Source: Serratia symbiotica str. 'Cinara cedri' (GTDB lineage: Bacteria > Pseudomonadota > Gammaproteobacteria > Enterobacterales > Enterobacteriaceae). Taken from it: a stretch of DNA of 64,000 nucleotides. The position numbers were made by a program, and so were the translations under genes. The first letter of the stretch is position 1. The number at the start of each line of letters is the position of its first letter. The notes under the pieces were generated by a model. It was given only the letters and a program-made list of their open reading frames with translations, made no database searches and was not told the DNA's origin. The stretch covers positions 1-64,000 of the forward strand of contig CP002295.1 of NCBI GenBank assembly GCA_000238975.1, given 5' to 3'. Positions 37,722 to 49,511 of this stretch are shown here, piece by piece.

Positions 37722-37877
37722 GTGGTTGTGACTAAGATTAATATTTGATACAATATTATGAATATAGATCAAATTATCTTGATTAGCATTGGTAATACGA
37801 TACATGCTATTATTAGTGGTTTATTATCTGATTATATTTATCTTTTGTGTTTAAAATTAAACAGTTAGATGTGTTAG

Positions 37878-38600
37878 TCAATGGTGAATTTAATTATTAT
37901 TATTGGCGGTGATATTATCTTAATACAAATGAAATTAAAGTATTGACACTATTAGTTAAATTATAGTCTATACTATAGATATCAAGTAATTGGTTAGTGT
38001 AATGGTTTTAATAACAAGATGATACTATTAATAATTACCATGATTTAAGTTAGTTTTTTTTATATATGCTTTAGCAAAAAGACAAGTTTACTGCATATTA
38101 TGTTTAATGCTTGATTTTTTGTTAGTAAATTTATAACAGATATATAAGTAGACTACTATCATAGCATAGCTATATATTAGTTTATAGAGGATCATAAAGT
38201 TTATAGAATTATAAATATATATATAATCTCGCATTCATGAACAAAATGCAAGAATAATAATATAAGTCTCGTTGCATGCACGAATAATATAACTGTTTTT
38301 GTTATTTATAGAGGGGTTATGGTTTAACATAGTTATTTTACTAATATATTACGCATAGATATATTATAGTATTTTGTTATATAGATATATACTGATACCT
38401 ATGCATTAGATTATGTAGATATATTAAGATGTTTTTAGTACTTTAGGTATGTTTTTTTAAAGGAGAGGAGTTTAATTAAAGTCTTATTCAATAATACTTA
38501 AGTTATTAGCAATTGCTATATATGATATCCAAAGCGATATAAATGAGATCTTTTTCCCCAAAGAATAAAAATAATACCAAGTAACATGATGTTAATGGAA
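37878..38600 (+). pseudogene. proC: proC pseudogene (pyrroline-5-carboxylate reductase)
   Basis: Near 37880, IIIIGGDI resembles the dinucleotide-binding start IAFIGAGNM with one codon lost. Near 38090, LLHIMFNA, stop, FFVSK resembles IIRAMPNTPALVNA with single-base changes explaining most differences. The gap between yggS and yggT is the right size for proC. This neighbourhood is typical of Serratia/Yersinia-type genomes rather than E. coli. Proline synthesis would be broken. Confidence 0.6.
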
Positions 38601-38611
38601 ATGAATATGAC

Positions 38612-39166
38612 ATGCTAACATTGACTTTTTTGATAAAAACCATTATTGATTTTTATGTAGTAATACTACTACTACGCGTTTGGATGCAATGCACGCATAT
38701 TGACTTGTATAATCCGTGCGCAAATTTTGTAGTCAAGAGTACTCAGAGGGTAGTAGCAGTACTATGTCGTGTTATACCACCATTAGGTTCAATTGACAGT
38801 TCTTCGTTACTTTTGGCATTCTTATTGATGCTTATCAAGTACCAATTACTTATATTAGTTCAAGGTAATACTATATCACTTAATCTGCATCATTTATTAT
38901 TTGGTCTAGTTTCTTTAATTAAAGTGGCTGGTTATTTAGTATTTTGGGTGATTATGATCCGTGCTCTAATGAGTTGGATTAGTCAGAGTCATAGTGCGAT
39001 TAATTATCTCATGTGTCAATTAACTGAACCTTTGATGGCCCCTATCCGTCGCATTCTCCCTGAGACTGGCGGTATAGATTTTTCTACGATGGTAGTAATA
39101 TTAGTTCTATATTTGCTTAACTACCTAGGTATTGATCTATTTGGTGAGCTCTGGTTCTTGTTGTGA
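38612..39166 (+). CDS. yggT: YggT family membrane protein
   Basis: The 184-aa product (E. coli 188) is a hydrophobic protein with two YGGT repeats: MLTLTFLIKTIIDFYVVILLL...RVWMQ in the first, and VIMIRALMSWISQ...PIRRILPETGGIDFS in the second. Its role is unsettled; the family is linked to osmotic tolerance and division site proteins in some bacteria. Its stop overlaps the GTG start of yggU (GTGA). Confidence 0.92.
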   Translation: MLTLTFLIKTIIDFYVVILLLRVWMQCTHIDLYNPCANFVVKSTQRVVAVLCRVIPPLGSIDSSSLLLAFLLMLIKYQLLILVQGNTISLNLHHLLFGLVSLIKVAGYLVFWVIMIRALMSWISQSHSAINYLMCQLTEPLMAPIRRILPETGGIDFSTMVVILVLYLLNYLGIDLFGELWFLL

Positions 39167-39456
39167 GTGCTATTTCTTATTTTAGGGATGGGTTTATAAT
39201 CAGTTTATATGTTCAATCGAAAGCTTGTAATAGTAAGATTATTGGTTTATATCGTGATAAAATAAAAATTGCTATTACTGCGCCATCAATTAATGGTCAG
39301 GCAAATGCTGAGTTGATAAAGTTTTTGGCTAAGGAGTTTAAAGTAGCAAAAAGTAATGTGATTATTGAGAAAGGTGCACGATGTAAGTATAAACAAGTGC
39401 GTATTTTCAATTTAAAACATGCTCCATCTTTAGTTGTAAATTTATATAAAATATAA
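39163..39456 (+). CDS. yggU: DUF167 family protein YggU
   Basis: This small 97-aa protein of unknown function starts at GTG, overlapping the yggT stop. It matches E. coli YggU (96 aa) through SLYVQSKACNSKIIGLY, IAITAPSINGQANAELIKFL and AKSNVIIEKG. It is followed by a strong terminator rather than rdgB, which is missing. Confidence 0.9.
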   Translation: MSAISYFRDGFIISLYVQSKACNSKIIGLYRDKIKIAITAPSINGQANAELIKFLAKEFKVAKSNVIIEKGARCKYKQVRIFNLKHAPSLVVNLYKI

Positions 39457-39597
39457 TTGTATTCCTTTTAATGTGATTGTTCTATAAAAAAGTAGATTGA
39501 ATCATTATGACGTAGTAAAAATAATCTAATGTACTGATTTATTCGTTAATCTTTAACTAAAAGTTATTGTATAAATTAATATTAGTGTTCATCTCTA

Positions 39598-39635
39598 TAT
39601 AAAACTTTCTCAATATTCATTGAGAAAGTTTTATA
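39598..39635 (+). terminator. Terminator after yggTU
   Basis: A perfect 17-bp inverted repeat (39598-39614 with 39619-39635, loop ATTC) contains ACTTTCTCAAT/ATTGAGAAAGT with a T4 in the right arm. It sits 142 bp after yggU and is probably bidirectional. Confidence 0.75.
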
Positions 39636-40103
39636 AACGTAATTTAGGTGCAGTAGAAATTAGAAATTAGAAATTATATTACTAGTAATTGTATATTATT
39701 ACATATTATATAATAAACTTAATTAAGGAGTCGTGTATTAGTTATTTAACTTGCATATTATATGAGAAATAATTATCTACCCAGATAGAGACAGACTTTA
39801 TGTATCATCGGGATCATTAAAAGATCTTAGTAGTAATAATCTTAGTAATAATAGTCGTATATGCAGTTGTGTTTTATTTATTTCAATATAAAATAAATAA
39901 AACATAAGAGCTAGCACTGCTGTATGCTATGATATTTAGTTAGGTAAGTCAGATTAATATCTTGCGTGTATAGTGTATTTAGTTATGATAAAATATTATG
40001 ATTATTTAGCATTTAGTTTAATGATTGATAATATGAGTTATAAGTAAAGATCATATTATAGTACTAAATAATATACTAAAGTTAATTCTAGCTGTGATTT
40101 GAT
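39636..40103. other. Intergenic yggU-hemW
   Basis: About 470 AT-rich bases. rdgB occupies this place in E. coli, but no remnant is recognisable. It includes a 7-bp tandem repeat near 39656 and a 13-bp AT-only hairpin (39871-39903). Confidence 0.4.
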
Positions 40104-41243
40104 ATGCTTAAGCTCCCTCCATTAGGTTTATATATTCACATTCCGTGGTGTACAGAGAAATGTCCGTACTGTGACTTTAACTCATATGCGTTAAAGGATG
40201 TTTTACCATATAAGCAGTATATTGATCACCTTTTACTGGATTTAGATGCTGATTTGCCGTTAATAGGTGATCGAGAAATAAGTACTATTTTTATCGGCGG
40301 CGGCACCCCTACCTTGTTTAGCCCCCAAAACATACAGTTGTTATTAGAGGGCGTGCGTTCGCGTACTCTGGTTGCTAATAATGCTGAGGTGACTATAGAA
40401 GCTAATCCCAGTACTGTAGAGGCTAATTACTTTAGTGGTTATCAAAGCGCTGGGGTAAATCGTATATCCATTGGTATACAGAGCTTTAATGCCGAGCAGC
40501 TGATTCTTCTGGGTCGTATACATAGTGTACAAGAGGCAAAATATGCATCCTATTTAGCATCTGACCTTGGTTTACGTAGCTTTAACCTTGATTTAATACA
40601 TGGTTTGCCAGCTCAGTCTTTAGGGGGTGCAATGAATGATTTGTATCAGGCAATAACCCTGAATACTCCTCATTTATCATGGTATCAATTAACTATTGAG
40701 CCGAATACTCTATACAGCTCTCGTTCCCCAATATTACCAAAGAATAATATATTATGGGATATTTTTGAACAAGGTCATCAGTTATTAAGTATTGCTGGAT
40801 ATCAACAGTATGAAATATCATCTTATGCTAAGTCAGTTTATTATCAGTGTCAGCATAATCTTAATTACTGGCGTTTTGGTGACTATCTGGGGATAGGTTG
40901 TGGTGCGCATAGCAAATTAACTTTTAGCAGTGGACGTATATTACGTTTAGTAAAAACTAAACATCCGCGTGGTTTTATGCAAGGAAAATATAGAGATCAA
41001 CAGTATGAAGTTGCATTAGTTGATAGGCCGTTAGAGTTTTTTATGAATCGTTTTCGTTTGCTAGAACCGGCACCGCGTATTGATTTTTTTCATTATACTG
41101 GCTTAGAAGAAAGTGTTATTCGTTCACAACTAGATAAAGCATTAATGCAAGGTTACATAAAGGAAACTGCAGAATATTGGCAAATTACCGAGCAAGGTAA
41201 GTTCTTCCTAAACACGTTATTAGAGTGGTTTTTGGTAGATTAG
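40104..41243 (+). CDS. hemW: Heme chaperone HemW (radical SAM family)
   Basis: HemW binds heme and a 4Fe-4S cluster and delivers heme to respiratory enzymes. The 379-aa product (E. coli 378) has the radical-SAM cysteines C16, C20 and C23 (CTEKCPYC). It has FIGGGTPTLFS, VNRISIGIQSFN and the C-terminal HemN-like domain (NYWRFGDYLGIGCGAHSK). It is fully intact although metK is a pseudogene in this window, so SAM would have to come from outside or from another gene. Confidence 0.95.
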   Translation: MLKLPPLGLYIHIPWCTEKCPYCDFNSYALKDVLPYKQYIDHLLLDLDADLPLIGDREISTIFIGGGTPTLFSPQNIQLLLEGVRSRTLVANNAEVTIEANPSTVEANYFSGYQSAGVNRISIGIQSFNAEQLILLGRIHSVQEAKYASYLASDLGLRSFNLDLIHGLPAQSLGGAMNDLYQAITLNTPHLSWYQLTIEPNTLYSSRSPILPKNNILWDIFEQGHQLLSIAGYQQYEISSYAKSVYYQCQHNLNYWRFGDYLGIGCGAHSKLTFSSGRILRLVKTKHPRGFMQGKYRDQQYEVALVDRPLEFFMNRFRLLEPAPRIDFFHYTGLEESVIRSQLDKALMQGYIKETAEYWQITEQGKFFLNTLLEWFLVD

Positions 41244-42329
41244 GTTATGTCAAGTATATTTTATTATTTATAATAAAGTTGGTTATATCTTATATATTTA
41301 AATCATATACTTATTCCTATACATTTGCTTAGGTGGTTATATTAATAGCATGCATTATGAAATAATATTTATTATTTATGCGTTGTAATTAAATAATGCT
41401 GATAAGATGTAATTTAAGTATAGGTTATTTAAAAAATTATATTTTTGAATACAATTGATGATCCTATACAAGATCTAATTTCTCTTAGATACTTGTAAGG
41501 TATCTAATAGTATAGAAATATTAATATATTTATAAATATTATAAATATAAGTAATTATGTAGAACTAAAATTATTATTTTTTATTTTAATAATATAAATT
41601 ATATCAATTATTAGCAGCTACAAGTAATATATTATTAATATATAAGATTGATAATATAAGAATTGATATTATTTATAGCATCTATTGTAAGAATAAAAAT
41701 AATAAATACCTTTAAGGTTATTTAATATATTAATATATATTAATATATGTAATGCAAATATTATATAGTATATTTATTTATGCTAAATAAAATTATACAA
41801 TATATTATTAATATGTATTGTATCCATTATATGAATGTAAATTATTAGTTATTTTGATAATATAATGAGATACTTATTATATAGAGTAAGTACCAAGAAT
41901 ATATATATTCTGGTTTTTAAGAAGATTACTATTTAAGTAATTATTTAATGTTATAATACTTTGATTTAAATTATCTTAGAGCTTAGTTTTATACTTGATT
42001 CCTTAAGGTAATATACTTAAGTTTAATATTTAAAGTTTAAATTGTATACAATATACTATTGTAATTAATTACGTATAATTAAATGTTACACGTAAATTGT
42101 AATTAGATGGCTATGTATGAGTTTATTGGTAATAGTTTATTTTTATTTAAAAAGATATACAATATTATGTACTATAACATATAGTATATATGTATAACGT
42201 TACTAGATAAATTTAGTAGTCTGATATAACCTTTAACGTTCAGGCTAAAGGTTAAATATTTATATGTAGTAATTTGCTAATTAATGTTTACTAATATCCT
42301 TATAAGTTTTTGTTAATATAAAACATTGG
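41244..42329. other. Intergenic hemW-glyS, no gene seen
   Basis: About 1.1 kb of extremely AT-rich DNA lies between two convergent genes. I could not identify a remnant. It joins two blocks that are apart in E. coli (66 and 80 min), so it holds a rearrangement junction. Confidence 0.45.
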
Positions 42330-44399
42330 TTATTGTAACATAGAAAAATCAGCTATCTGTAAAAATAATTCATATAGTTTACTTAGTAGCGTTAAACGAT
42401 TTATGCGTGTTGCGTTATCTGTAGTCATTACCATGATTTTTTTGAAGAAAAAGTCTAGTGGCTCACATAGGGTAGTTAATATTATTAACGCGTCTTGATA
42501 ATTACTATTATCAAAATATGGTGCTAGTTTAGCTTGTAATATAATTAAATGATTAGCAAGTTGGATTTCAGCTCTTTCTTGTAATAATGCATCCTGTATA
42601 TGACTGTTTAGCGTATCCGTTGATTTAGATAAAATATTAGAGATACGTTTATTAGCTGCTATTAATACTGATCCTTCTTGCAAGGTACGAAAATGACTAA
42701 CTGCCTTGATACGAGCATGAAAGTCAGCTGGTTTAGTTGGCTGCCGTGCTAATACTGATTGAATGGTGTCTATTTTATGTCCTTCTCCCATGTACCATTT
42801 ACGGAAACGACCTAGCATGAATTTTACTACATCATTTATTACTTTTTTATTTGTTAGCTTATCTCCGTAAAGGTGAGTAGCCTCTGTAGTTAAAATTACT
42901 AAATCTAGTAATAGGTTTTTTTCTATAATAATACGCAGTATACCCAATGCAGATCTTCGTAAGGCAAAGGGATCTTTATTACCATTCGGATGTTGCTCGA
43001 TACCAAAAATACCAACTAAGGTATCTATTTTATCAGCAATTGCTAGTGAGCAGGATACTAGTGATTGTGGTATTTTATCACCAGAAAATCGAGGCCGGTA
43101 CTGTTCATGTAGCGCAATAGCAACATCTTCTGCTTCACCATCGTAACGTGCATAGTGCATGCCGATTTCACCTTGGGTATCACTAAACTCAAATACCATA
43201 TTAGTTACCAGGTCGCATTTTGATAGCAGTGCTGCACGAGTAGCATGATTAACATTAGCGCTAATTTGGCTAGCAATCCAGCCAACTAACGCTTGAATAC
43301 GCTTGGTTTTATCATGCATAGTGCCTAGTTGATGTTGAAATAATAGAGTACCTAATCGAGGTATATAGTCTGCTAGACTTTTTTTGCGATCAGTGTTAAA
43401 AAAGAACTCGGCATCTGCAAGTCGCGATCGGACTACCTTTTCGTTGCCTGCAATGATTTGTTGTGGATCTTCTGATTCAATGTTAGTAACAAAGATAAAT
43501 TTTGGTAGCAGATTACCTGTGTATCCATATATTGGGAAATATTTTTGGTGACTCGTCATTGTACATATTAGCGCTGCTGCTGGCAATGCAAGAAACTTAT
43601 CTTCAAATTGTCCAGCTAGTACTATGGGCCACTCTACTAACGAGGTTACTTCTTCTAGCAAGCTTTCACTGAGTCTAGCTTGACCGCCAATCTTTATTGC
43701 CATTAGCTCAGCACCGCGCTTAATAAGCGCTTTACGTGATTCATAATCTGCAATAACTTTACCGCGATCTAGTAGAATTTGTGGATATTGATTAGCATCA
43801 TCAATGATAATTTCGGCTTCACCCATAAAGCGGTGTCCACGTAAGGTACGTGCAGATTCAACTCCTAGTATTTTACCAGGGATTAGTTCCGTGCCTAGTA
43901 ACATGGTTACAGTATGCACTGGGCGTACAAAATGAATATTAGAATTACCCCAACGCATCATTTTAGGGGTCGCTAATTTAGATAGCGCAGTATTAACTAT
44001 CTTATGCAGTAACTGTTGTACAGGTTTTCCTTTAACATGAGTACGATACAATAGCCACTCGCCTTTATTAGTCACCAGACGTTCAGCTTGATCAATGGTA
44101 ATTCCACAGTAATAGGCCCATCTTTTAGCCGCTTTGCTAGGTTTACCTGTAGCATTAAATGCTTGATTAATAGCTGGACCACGTTTTTCAACAATGCGAT
44201 CAGTTTGTATTACACTTAGATTATTTACTTTTAGTGCTATGCGGCGAGGAGTAGCAAACCAATGTACTAAGCTATGCTCTAGGTTAGCTTTTTTCAGCTC
44301 AGCAGTAAAATTTGTAGCAAAAGATATTGCTAGTGGTCGAAGAGTTTTTGGTGGTAATTCTTCTGTACCGATTTCCACTAGGAAAGTTTGTTGAGTCAT
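42330..44399 (-). CDS. glyS: Glycyl-tRNA synthetase beta subunit
   Basis: This is the beta subunit of the alpha2beta2 glycyl-tRNA synthetase. From the ATG at 44399 the product is 689 aa, the E. coli length, starting [18 protein letters not shown]. The upstream in-frame start at 44456 overlaps glyQ and is rejected. [47 protein letters not shown] and the HD-like and anticodon-binding C-terminus are conserved. It is 13 bp downstream of glyQ and probably cotranscribed. Confidence 0.96.
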   Translation of the reverse strand: MTQQTFLVEIGTEELPPKTLRPLAISFATNFTAELKKANLEHSLVHWFATPRRIALKVNNLSVIQTDRIVEKRGPAINQAFNATGKPSKAAKRWAYYCGITIDQAERLVTNKGEWLLYRTHVKGKPVQQLLHKIVNTALSKLATPKMMRWGNSNIHFVRPVHTVTMLLGTELIPGKILGVESARTLRGHRFMGEAEIIIDDANQYPQILLDRGKVIADYESRKALIKRGAELMAIKIGGQARLSESLLEEVTSLVEWPIVLAGQFEDKFLALPAAALICTMTSHQKYFPIYGYTGNLLPKFIFVTNIESEDPQQIIAGNEKVVRSRLADAEFFFNTDRKKSLADYIPRLGTLLFQHQLGTMHDKTKRIQALVGWIASQISANVNHATRAALLSKCDLVTNMVFEFSDTQGEIGMHYARYDGEAEDVAIALHEQYRPRFSGDKIPQSLVSCSLAIADKIDTLVGIFGIEQHPNGNKDPFALRRSALGILRIIIEKNLLLDLVILTTEATHLYGDKLTNKKVINDVVKFMLGRFRKWYMGEGHKIDTIQSVLARQPTKPADFHARIKAVSHFRTLQEGSVLIAANKRISNILSKSTDTLNSHIQDALLQERAEIQLANHLIILQAKLAPYFDNSNYQDALIILTTLCEPLDFFFKKIMVMTTDNATRINRLTLLSKLYELFLQIADFSMLQ

Positions 44400-44412
44400 A
44401 ATTTTCTCTGTA

Positions 44413-45318
44413 TTATTTTTTGCATAGCGGGAAGCCCATTGCTTTACGAGAATCATAGTATGCTCTCGCTACGCTCTTAGTTAGCGCACGGATACTGAGA
44501 ATATAACGCTGACGTTCAGTTACGGAGATAGCTTTGCGTGCATCTAATAAATTAAAGGCATGTCCAGCTTTTAGAATACGTTCGTAAGCTGGTAGTGGTA
44601 ATGGTTGTTCTAGTTCCAGTAATGACTGGGCTTCTTTTTCATATTGTTTAAAACAAAAAAATAGAAAATTTATATCAGTGTAAGTAAAATTGTAGATAGA
44701 TTGTTCTACTTCATTTTGATGGAAAATGTCGCCGTAAGTCATTTTTTTTTGAGAGCCATTTCCCCATATTAAATCATAAGTACTGTCCACGCACTGAATA
44801 TACATGGCTAGACGTTCTAGGCCGTATGTAATCTCACTTGTAATGGGGTCACACTCTAGGCCACCAATTTGTTGGAAATAGGTGAACTGCGTTATTTCCA
44901 TGCCATTTAGCCAAACCTCCCATCCCAGTCCCCAAGCGGCAAGGGTTGGATTTTCCCAGTTATCCTCTACGAACCTAATATCATTTATGGTTGGATCTAG
45001 TCCTAGTTCCTTTAGGGAAGCAAGATACAGTTCCTGAATATTATCCGGAGATGGTTTAATTACCACCTGGAATTGATAGTAATGCTGTAGACGATTAGGA
45101 TTTTTACCATAACGACCATCGCTTGGTCGACGGGATGGCTGTACATAAGCGATAGCCATAGGTTCTGGGCCAAGAGCACGTAGGCAGGTCATTGGGTGTG
45201 AAGTACCTGCTCCTACTTCTATGTCTAAGGGTTGCATAAAAATACAACCTTGGCGTGCCCAATAGTCTTGTAGCGCAAGGATTAGACCTTGAAGGGTTTT
45301 AGTATCAAACTTTTGCAT
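44413..45318 (-). CDS. glyQ: Glycyl-tRNA synthetase alpha subunit
   Basis: This is the catalytic alpha subunit. The ATG at 45318 gives [13 protein letters not shown] as in E. coli, 301 aa against 303. A TTG at 45333 would add five residues and is not supported. [51 protein letters not shown] and [17 protein letters not shown] are intact. The Shine-Dalgarno is weak. Confidence 0.96.
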   Translation of the reverse strand: MQKFDTKTLQGLILALQDYWARQGCIFMQPLDIEVGAGTSHPMTCLRALGPEPMAIAYVQPSRRPSDGRYGKNPNRLQHYYQFQVVIKPSPDNIQELYLASLKELGLDPTINDIRFVEDNWENPTLAAWGLGWEVWLNGMEITQFTYFQQIGGLECDPITSEITYGLERLAMYIQCVDSTYDLIWGNGSQKKMTYGDIFHQNEVEQSIYNFTYTDINFLFFCFKQYEKEAQSLLELEQPLPLPAYERILKAGHAFNLLDARKAISVTERQRYILSIRALTKSVARAYYDSRKAMGFPLCKK

Positions 45319-45463
45319 GTTTAATATAGACAAGATATGATTAAATTTAAATGTAATATGCTAGTATACCTTGTGTAACTAGGATATACATCGTGAATCT
45401 AGTAATATTTATCAGTCTTTTAAGTTGATAATATTATGAGTAACATTTTTAATAATTAATAAG

Positions 45464-46450
45464 TTAATCAATAATTATATTATACTTATCTCTAGTAATG
45501 TTCATTAGGAATATAAAAGCTAGTAATATTGATGTGATATTTAAGTATGTAATATTTAAATCCTTTGATTTAAGGATAGATAAAATATATATAAGAGTAT
45601 CGGTAATATATATTATATTATACGTATTTATTTTTAACAAATTATTACTCATTGAAAATTGAATTCAGGTAAACATTCAATCCAAGGATAATAACAAAAA
45701 TATAAATTTTTTGATAATATAATTTATTTATATTAATTATATTATGTTGGAGTATCAACTTTTAGTATGTGTTTTATAGTTTATGATTTTTAGAATGTAA
45801 AGCGATAGTGTATTTATTTATTTGTGACTTATACTCCTTTTTAGGAAAGAGAAATATATTTTATTACTTAGCTAACTAGATATATATCATATATAGTAGT
45901 ACTAAGTCGTTATTGCGTAGAGAAGAATATTAAGTTATTCTTCAGTGGGCAAAAGATTGAAGTTCAATATTCTATACATTGAAGTAGATAATATAGATTA
46001 TATTCGTAATTAACTTAAGTTTTAAGTTCTTCACTTTAGTAGTTTATTATAAATTAATACTTATAGTAAGTATGTGTATTCAAGAGTGCTGAGTGCGTGT
46101 TTAGTTGTATTGATGAAATTAACTACTATGTTAGGCGCTATAAGCAAATAGTTAAAATTATATTAGCTATATTTTTAATATAAGGTATTTATATTATTGA
46201 ATATGATTATGATATACTATCACTAATAATTATGTTTATAATATGTGCTATACGTGATATTATCGCATATACTTAGTAGTAATACTCTAATATTAATTAT
46301 ATTTAATATACTATTCTTATATATTGTGCGTATTTATTATAAATTTTTCAATTTTGATTGACGATAGAGAATGTTATTTGTATCAATAAATTCCACCTTA
46401 TTATACTTGTAATTTAATTCATTCAGATTGTTCTTATTTTAATATTTCAT
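45464..46450 (-). pseudogene. wecH: wecH pseudogene (membrane O-acetyltransferase)
   Basis: An apparent 62-codon open frame on the minus strand (45464-45652) matches the WecH (YiaH) C-terminus. YITDTLIYIL resembles YGFHALIIHAL. MNITRDKYNII resembles MLVQRIDRNRLV. It lies upstream of glyQ on the same strand, as wecH does in E. coli. The left boundary is sequence-based; the right boundary is projected from family length. Confidence 0.5.
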
Positions 46451-47079
46451 AGAATTCTCTAGTGAATAGGGAAGATTATTTAATTAAATACTTAGTTTTA
46501 AGTAATATGTATAGGCTAGAATTAGTTTTGATTATAAATATAATTATTACACGATATATAAATCAACTAATAATTATTATAGGTAATCTTATATGATTAA
46601 GATATAGTTTATTATTAATAGCTATAAATTATTTTTAATTTAATTGCTTAATAAAATTTTATCTATTAGATTGTATCTATGCTAAATAAAGCTCTTTTGT
46701 AATGTGTTAGTTATGTAAACTTCTGACTCAAAAGTTATGTCATATTTCTGATATTAGGACTGTTATTTATACTAATTAGTACAAATAGTAATCTTAATGA
46801 CATAAGGTATTTTGTGTAATAGTATAGTTCTGAGTTTATATTATTATCTTAATATATCTTAACTTTGCTATAGTTAAGTACTGCCACTAGTTTTGTCACT
46901 AGCGGCAGCCATTTTGTTTAAAAGTGGTGTATTAAAATACAGTTACAACAATTAGTTGGGGATTATTTATATTTACAGTACCTTACTGATACATCTCATT
47001 AATTATACAAAAATAAAAATATCATAATTAATAGATTGTATTAGCTTTCTATTATTACTTAATAATAGTATACACAGGA
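46451..47079. other. Intergenic before yicC 3' end
   Basis: No gene is recognisable. It contains a GC-richer hairpin (46881-46890 with 46899-46908, CTGCCACTAG/CTAGCGGCAG, one mismatch) about 170 bp beyond the yicC stop. The hairpin is followed on the plus strand by CCATTTTGTTT and could be an old terminator. Confidence 0.4.
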
Positions 47080-47943
47080 TTACTCAATATTTTGAATTTG
47101 TTCACGCATTTGTTCAATTAAAACTTTTATTTCAATAGCCGAGGCAGTAATATTTGCATTAATTGACTTAGATGCTAGTGTATTTGATTCGCGATTGAAT
47201 TCTTGCATCATAAAATCAAGGCGACGTCCTACTGCTTCTCGCTTCTGCAGGATACTATGAGTCTCTTTCACATGAGCTTCTAGGCGGTCTAGTTCTTCGG
47301 TAATATCAATACGCTGTGCTATTAGTATTAGCTCTTGCTCTAAGCGAGAGTTTTCTAGCTGCATCTTGAGTGCTTGGAATTTACTAGCCAATCGATCACG
47401 TTGCCATTGTAAAATATTTGGCATTTGGGTACGTACCTTAACAACTTCAGCAATAAGATCATTAAGACGTTGCTCTATTAGAGTTTTTAGCACATTACCT
47501 TCTTTTTCGCGTGCTAGGATAAAATTATTCATAGCATCATTTAACGCTTGGATTAATTCGCAACTAATATAATCAAAATTTTGTTCTGCAAAAAACATTA
47601 CTCCTGGCCAGCATAGAACCTCAAATGGGTTAATTTCTCCTTCATTACTTTGCATTTTTACCCAGTTAGCAGATTCTATTAGTTGCTTAGCTAATTTTTT
47701 ATTTAAGAATATTGTGTTTTGTGTGTTCGCATCTAGTTCGCAGCGCAGATTACACTCAACTTTGCCGCGTGTTAAATGCTTACGGATATGTTCACGGATT
47801 ATTGGCTCTAAGCTTCGTAATTGTTCAGGAAGTCGAATAGAGGTTTCTAAATAGCGCTGGTTAACAGAGCGCAGTTCTAATGATGCACTGCCCCATTTGC
47901 CTGTAATTTCGTGCCTGGCATAGGCGGTCATGCTGCGGATCAT
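47080..47943 (-). CDS. yicC: YicC family endoribonuclease
   Basis: The 287-aa product has the E. coli length. It starts MIRSMTAYARHEI and ends VLIEQMREQIQNIE, with the C-terminal block GRRLDFMMQEFNRESNTLASKS nearly identical to the family. YicC-type proteins are reported endoribonucleases in RNA turnover. It is divergent from rph over 126 bp. Confidence 0.94.
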   Translation of the reverse strand: MIRSMTAYARHEITGKWGSASLELRSVNQRYLETSIRLPEQLRSLEPIIREHIRKHLTRGKVECNLRCELDANTQNTIFLNKKLAKQLIESANWVKMQSNEGEINPFEVLCWPGVMFFAEQNFDYISCELIQALNDAMNNFILAREKEGNVLKTLIEQRLNDLIAEVVKVRTQMPNILQWQRDRLASKFQALKMQLENSRLEQELILIAQRIDITEELDRLEAHVKETHSILQKREAVGRRLDFMMQEFNRESNTLASKSINANITASAIEIKVLIEQMREQIQNIE

Positions 47944-48026
47944 TATTGTACCTAGTAAATAAGAAAATGTGATGTAATTATAGCGTTACTACTTCTAGCA
48001 GGATAGGTATTCTGTTATTAAGCCCG

Positions 48027-48032
48027 TATAAT
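48027..48032 (+). promoter_or_regulatory. Candidate -10 box upstream of rph
   Basis: A perfect TATAAT in a relatively GC-rich context (CCCGTATAATACGC) lies 37 bp before the rph ATG in the yicC-rph divergent region. No good -35 is seen, so this is a weak call. Confidence 0.3.
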
Positions 48033-48069
48033 ACGCAATTAATAGTGAATTTAATAATGGAGAAATTTC

Positions 48070-48786
48070 ATGCGCCCTGGAGGCAGAAAACCACAGCAGA
48101 TTCGCCCAATAACATTAACTCGTAACTATACTAAGCATGCAGAAGGTTCTGTGCTCGTCGAATTTGGTGATACAAAGGTGTTATGTACCTTTACAGTTGA
48201 GGCTGGTGTACCGCGTTTTCTGAAAGGGTGTAGCCAAGGGTGGATCACTGCCGAGTACGGTATGTTGCCGCGTTCCACGCACAGCCGTAATGTACGAGAA
48301 GCTATAAAGGGAAAACAGAATGGGCGTACACTAGAGATTCAACGATTAATCGCTCGTTCATTACGTGCTGCTGTAGATTTAAAAAAGTTAGGTGAATTTA
48401 CTATTACTCTTGATTGTGATGTATTACAAGCTGATGGCGGTACTCGTACTGCTTCTATTTCTGGGGCATGCGTGGCACTCATTGATGGGCTTAATACATT
48501 AGTAACTAATGGAAAAATAAAAGCTAATCCAATTAAAGGTTTAGTGGCAGCAGTATCCGTCGGCATATTAAATGGTGAAGCGTTATGTGATTTAGAGTAT
48601 ATAGAGGATTCTACTGCTGAGACTGATATGAATGTAGTAATGATAGAAGATGGTCGCATAATTGAATTGCAAGGTACCGCTGAAGGTAAGCCATTTAGTT
48701 ATGATGAGTTAACAATGTTATTAGCTTTAGCTCGTGATGGCATTGATAATATTTTTCGAGCACAGAAAGCAGCGTTATCTAACTAA
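48070..48786 (+). CDS. rph: RNase PH
   Basis: RNase PH is a phosphorolytic 3'-5' exoribonuclease trimming tRNA 3' ends. The 238-aa product starts [21 protein letters not shown]. It contains [54 protein letters not shown] and [13 protein letters not shown]. It is full length. pyrE follows on the same strand after 95 bp. Confidence 0.96.
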   Translation: MRPGGRKPQQIRPITLTRNYTKHAEGSVLVEFGDTKVLCTFTVEAGVPRFLKGCSQGWITAEYGMLPRSTHSRNVREAIKGKQNGRTLEIQRLIARSLRAAVDLKKLGEFTITLDCDVLQADGGTRTASISGACVALIDGLNTLVTNGKIKANPIKGLVAAVSVGILNGEALCDLEYIEDSTAETDMNVVMIEDGRIIELQGTAEGKPFSYDELTMLLALARDGIDNIFRAQKAALSN

Positions 48787-48881
48787 TAATTTGATGCACC
48801 CAAGAAATTGTTTATTATATATTAGTTGTTTATAACTCGCTATTATTAAAGAGATTTACATGCTATATGAGGTACGTAGTG

Positions 48882-49511
48882 ATGAAAGCTTATAAGCGTA
48901 ATTTTATTGAGTTTGTGCTCAATAATAAAGTATTAAAATTTGGTAAATTTACTTTGAAGTCTGGGCGCATTAGCCCGTATTTTTTTAATACGGGTCTGTT
49001 TAATACTGGATGTAATCTTGCATTATTAGGCCGTTTTTATGCTGAAGCGTTGATTGATTCTAGGATAGATTTTAATATGATACTTGGTCCGGCTTATAAA
49101 GGCATTCCAATCGCTATTACTACAGCTATGGCCCTAGCAGTGCATTACGAACGTGATGTGTCTTATTGCTTTAATCGAAAAGAAATAAAAAACTATGGTG
49201 AAGGTGGTTGTGTTATAGGTGATAATATTCATGGCCGCGTGTTATTGGTGGACGATGTTATTACTGCTGGAAATACGATCCGTCAATCAATTGAAATCAT
49301 TAGTTCTTGCGGTGCTACTTTAGCCGGTGTATTAATTGCTCTTGATCGTGAGGAGTATAGTCATCATGATATTTCTGCTGCGCAAGAAGTTAGGCGTGAT
49401 TATAATTGTCAAGTAATCGCGATAGTGACAATACATGATATTATTACTTATTTAGAGGAGCAGCCTAAAATGGCAGAACACTTAGCTACATTGCGTGAGT
49501 ATTGTGAATAG
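48882..49511 (+). CDS. pyrE: Orotate phosphoribosyltransferase
   Basis: PyrE makes OMP from orotate and PRPP in pyrimidine synthesis. The ATG at 48882 gives [20 protein letters not shown], matching E. coli MKPYQRQFIEFAL. The in-frame start at 48867 is rejected. The PRPP-binding motif [13 protein letters not shown] and [16 protein letters not shown] are intact. The product is 209 aa, four shorter than E. coli at the C-terminus (REYCE). Confidence 0.95.
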   Translation: MKAYKRNFIEFVLNNKVLKFGKFTLKSGRISPYFFNTGLFNTGCNLALLGRFYAEALIDSRIDFNMILGPAYKGIPIAITTAMALAVHYERDVSYCFNRKEIKNYGEGGCVIGDNIHGRVLLVDDVITAGNTIRQSIEIISSCGATLAGVLIALDREEYSHHDISAAQEVRRDYNCQVIAIVTIHDIITYLEEQPKMAEHLATLREYCE

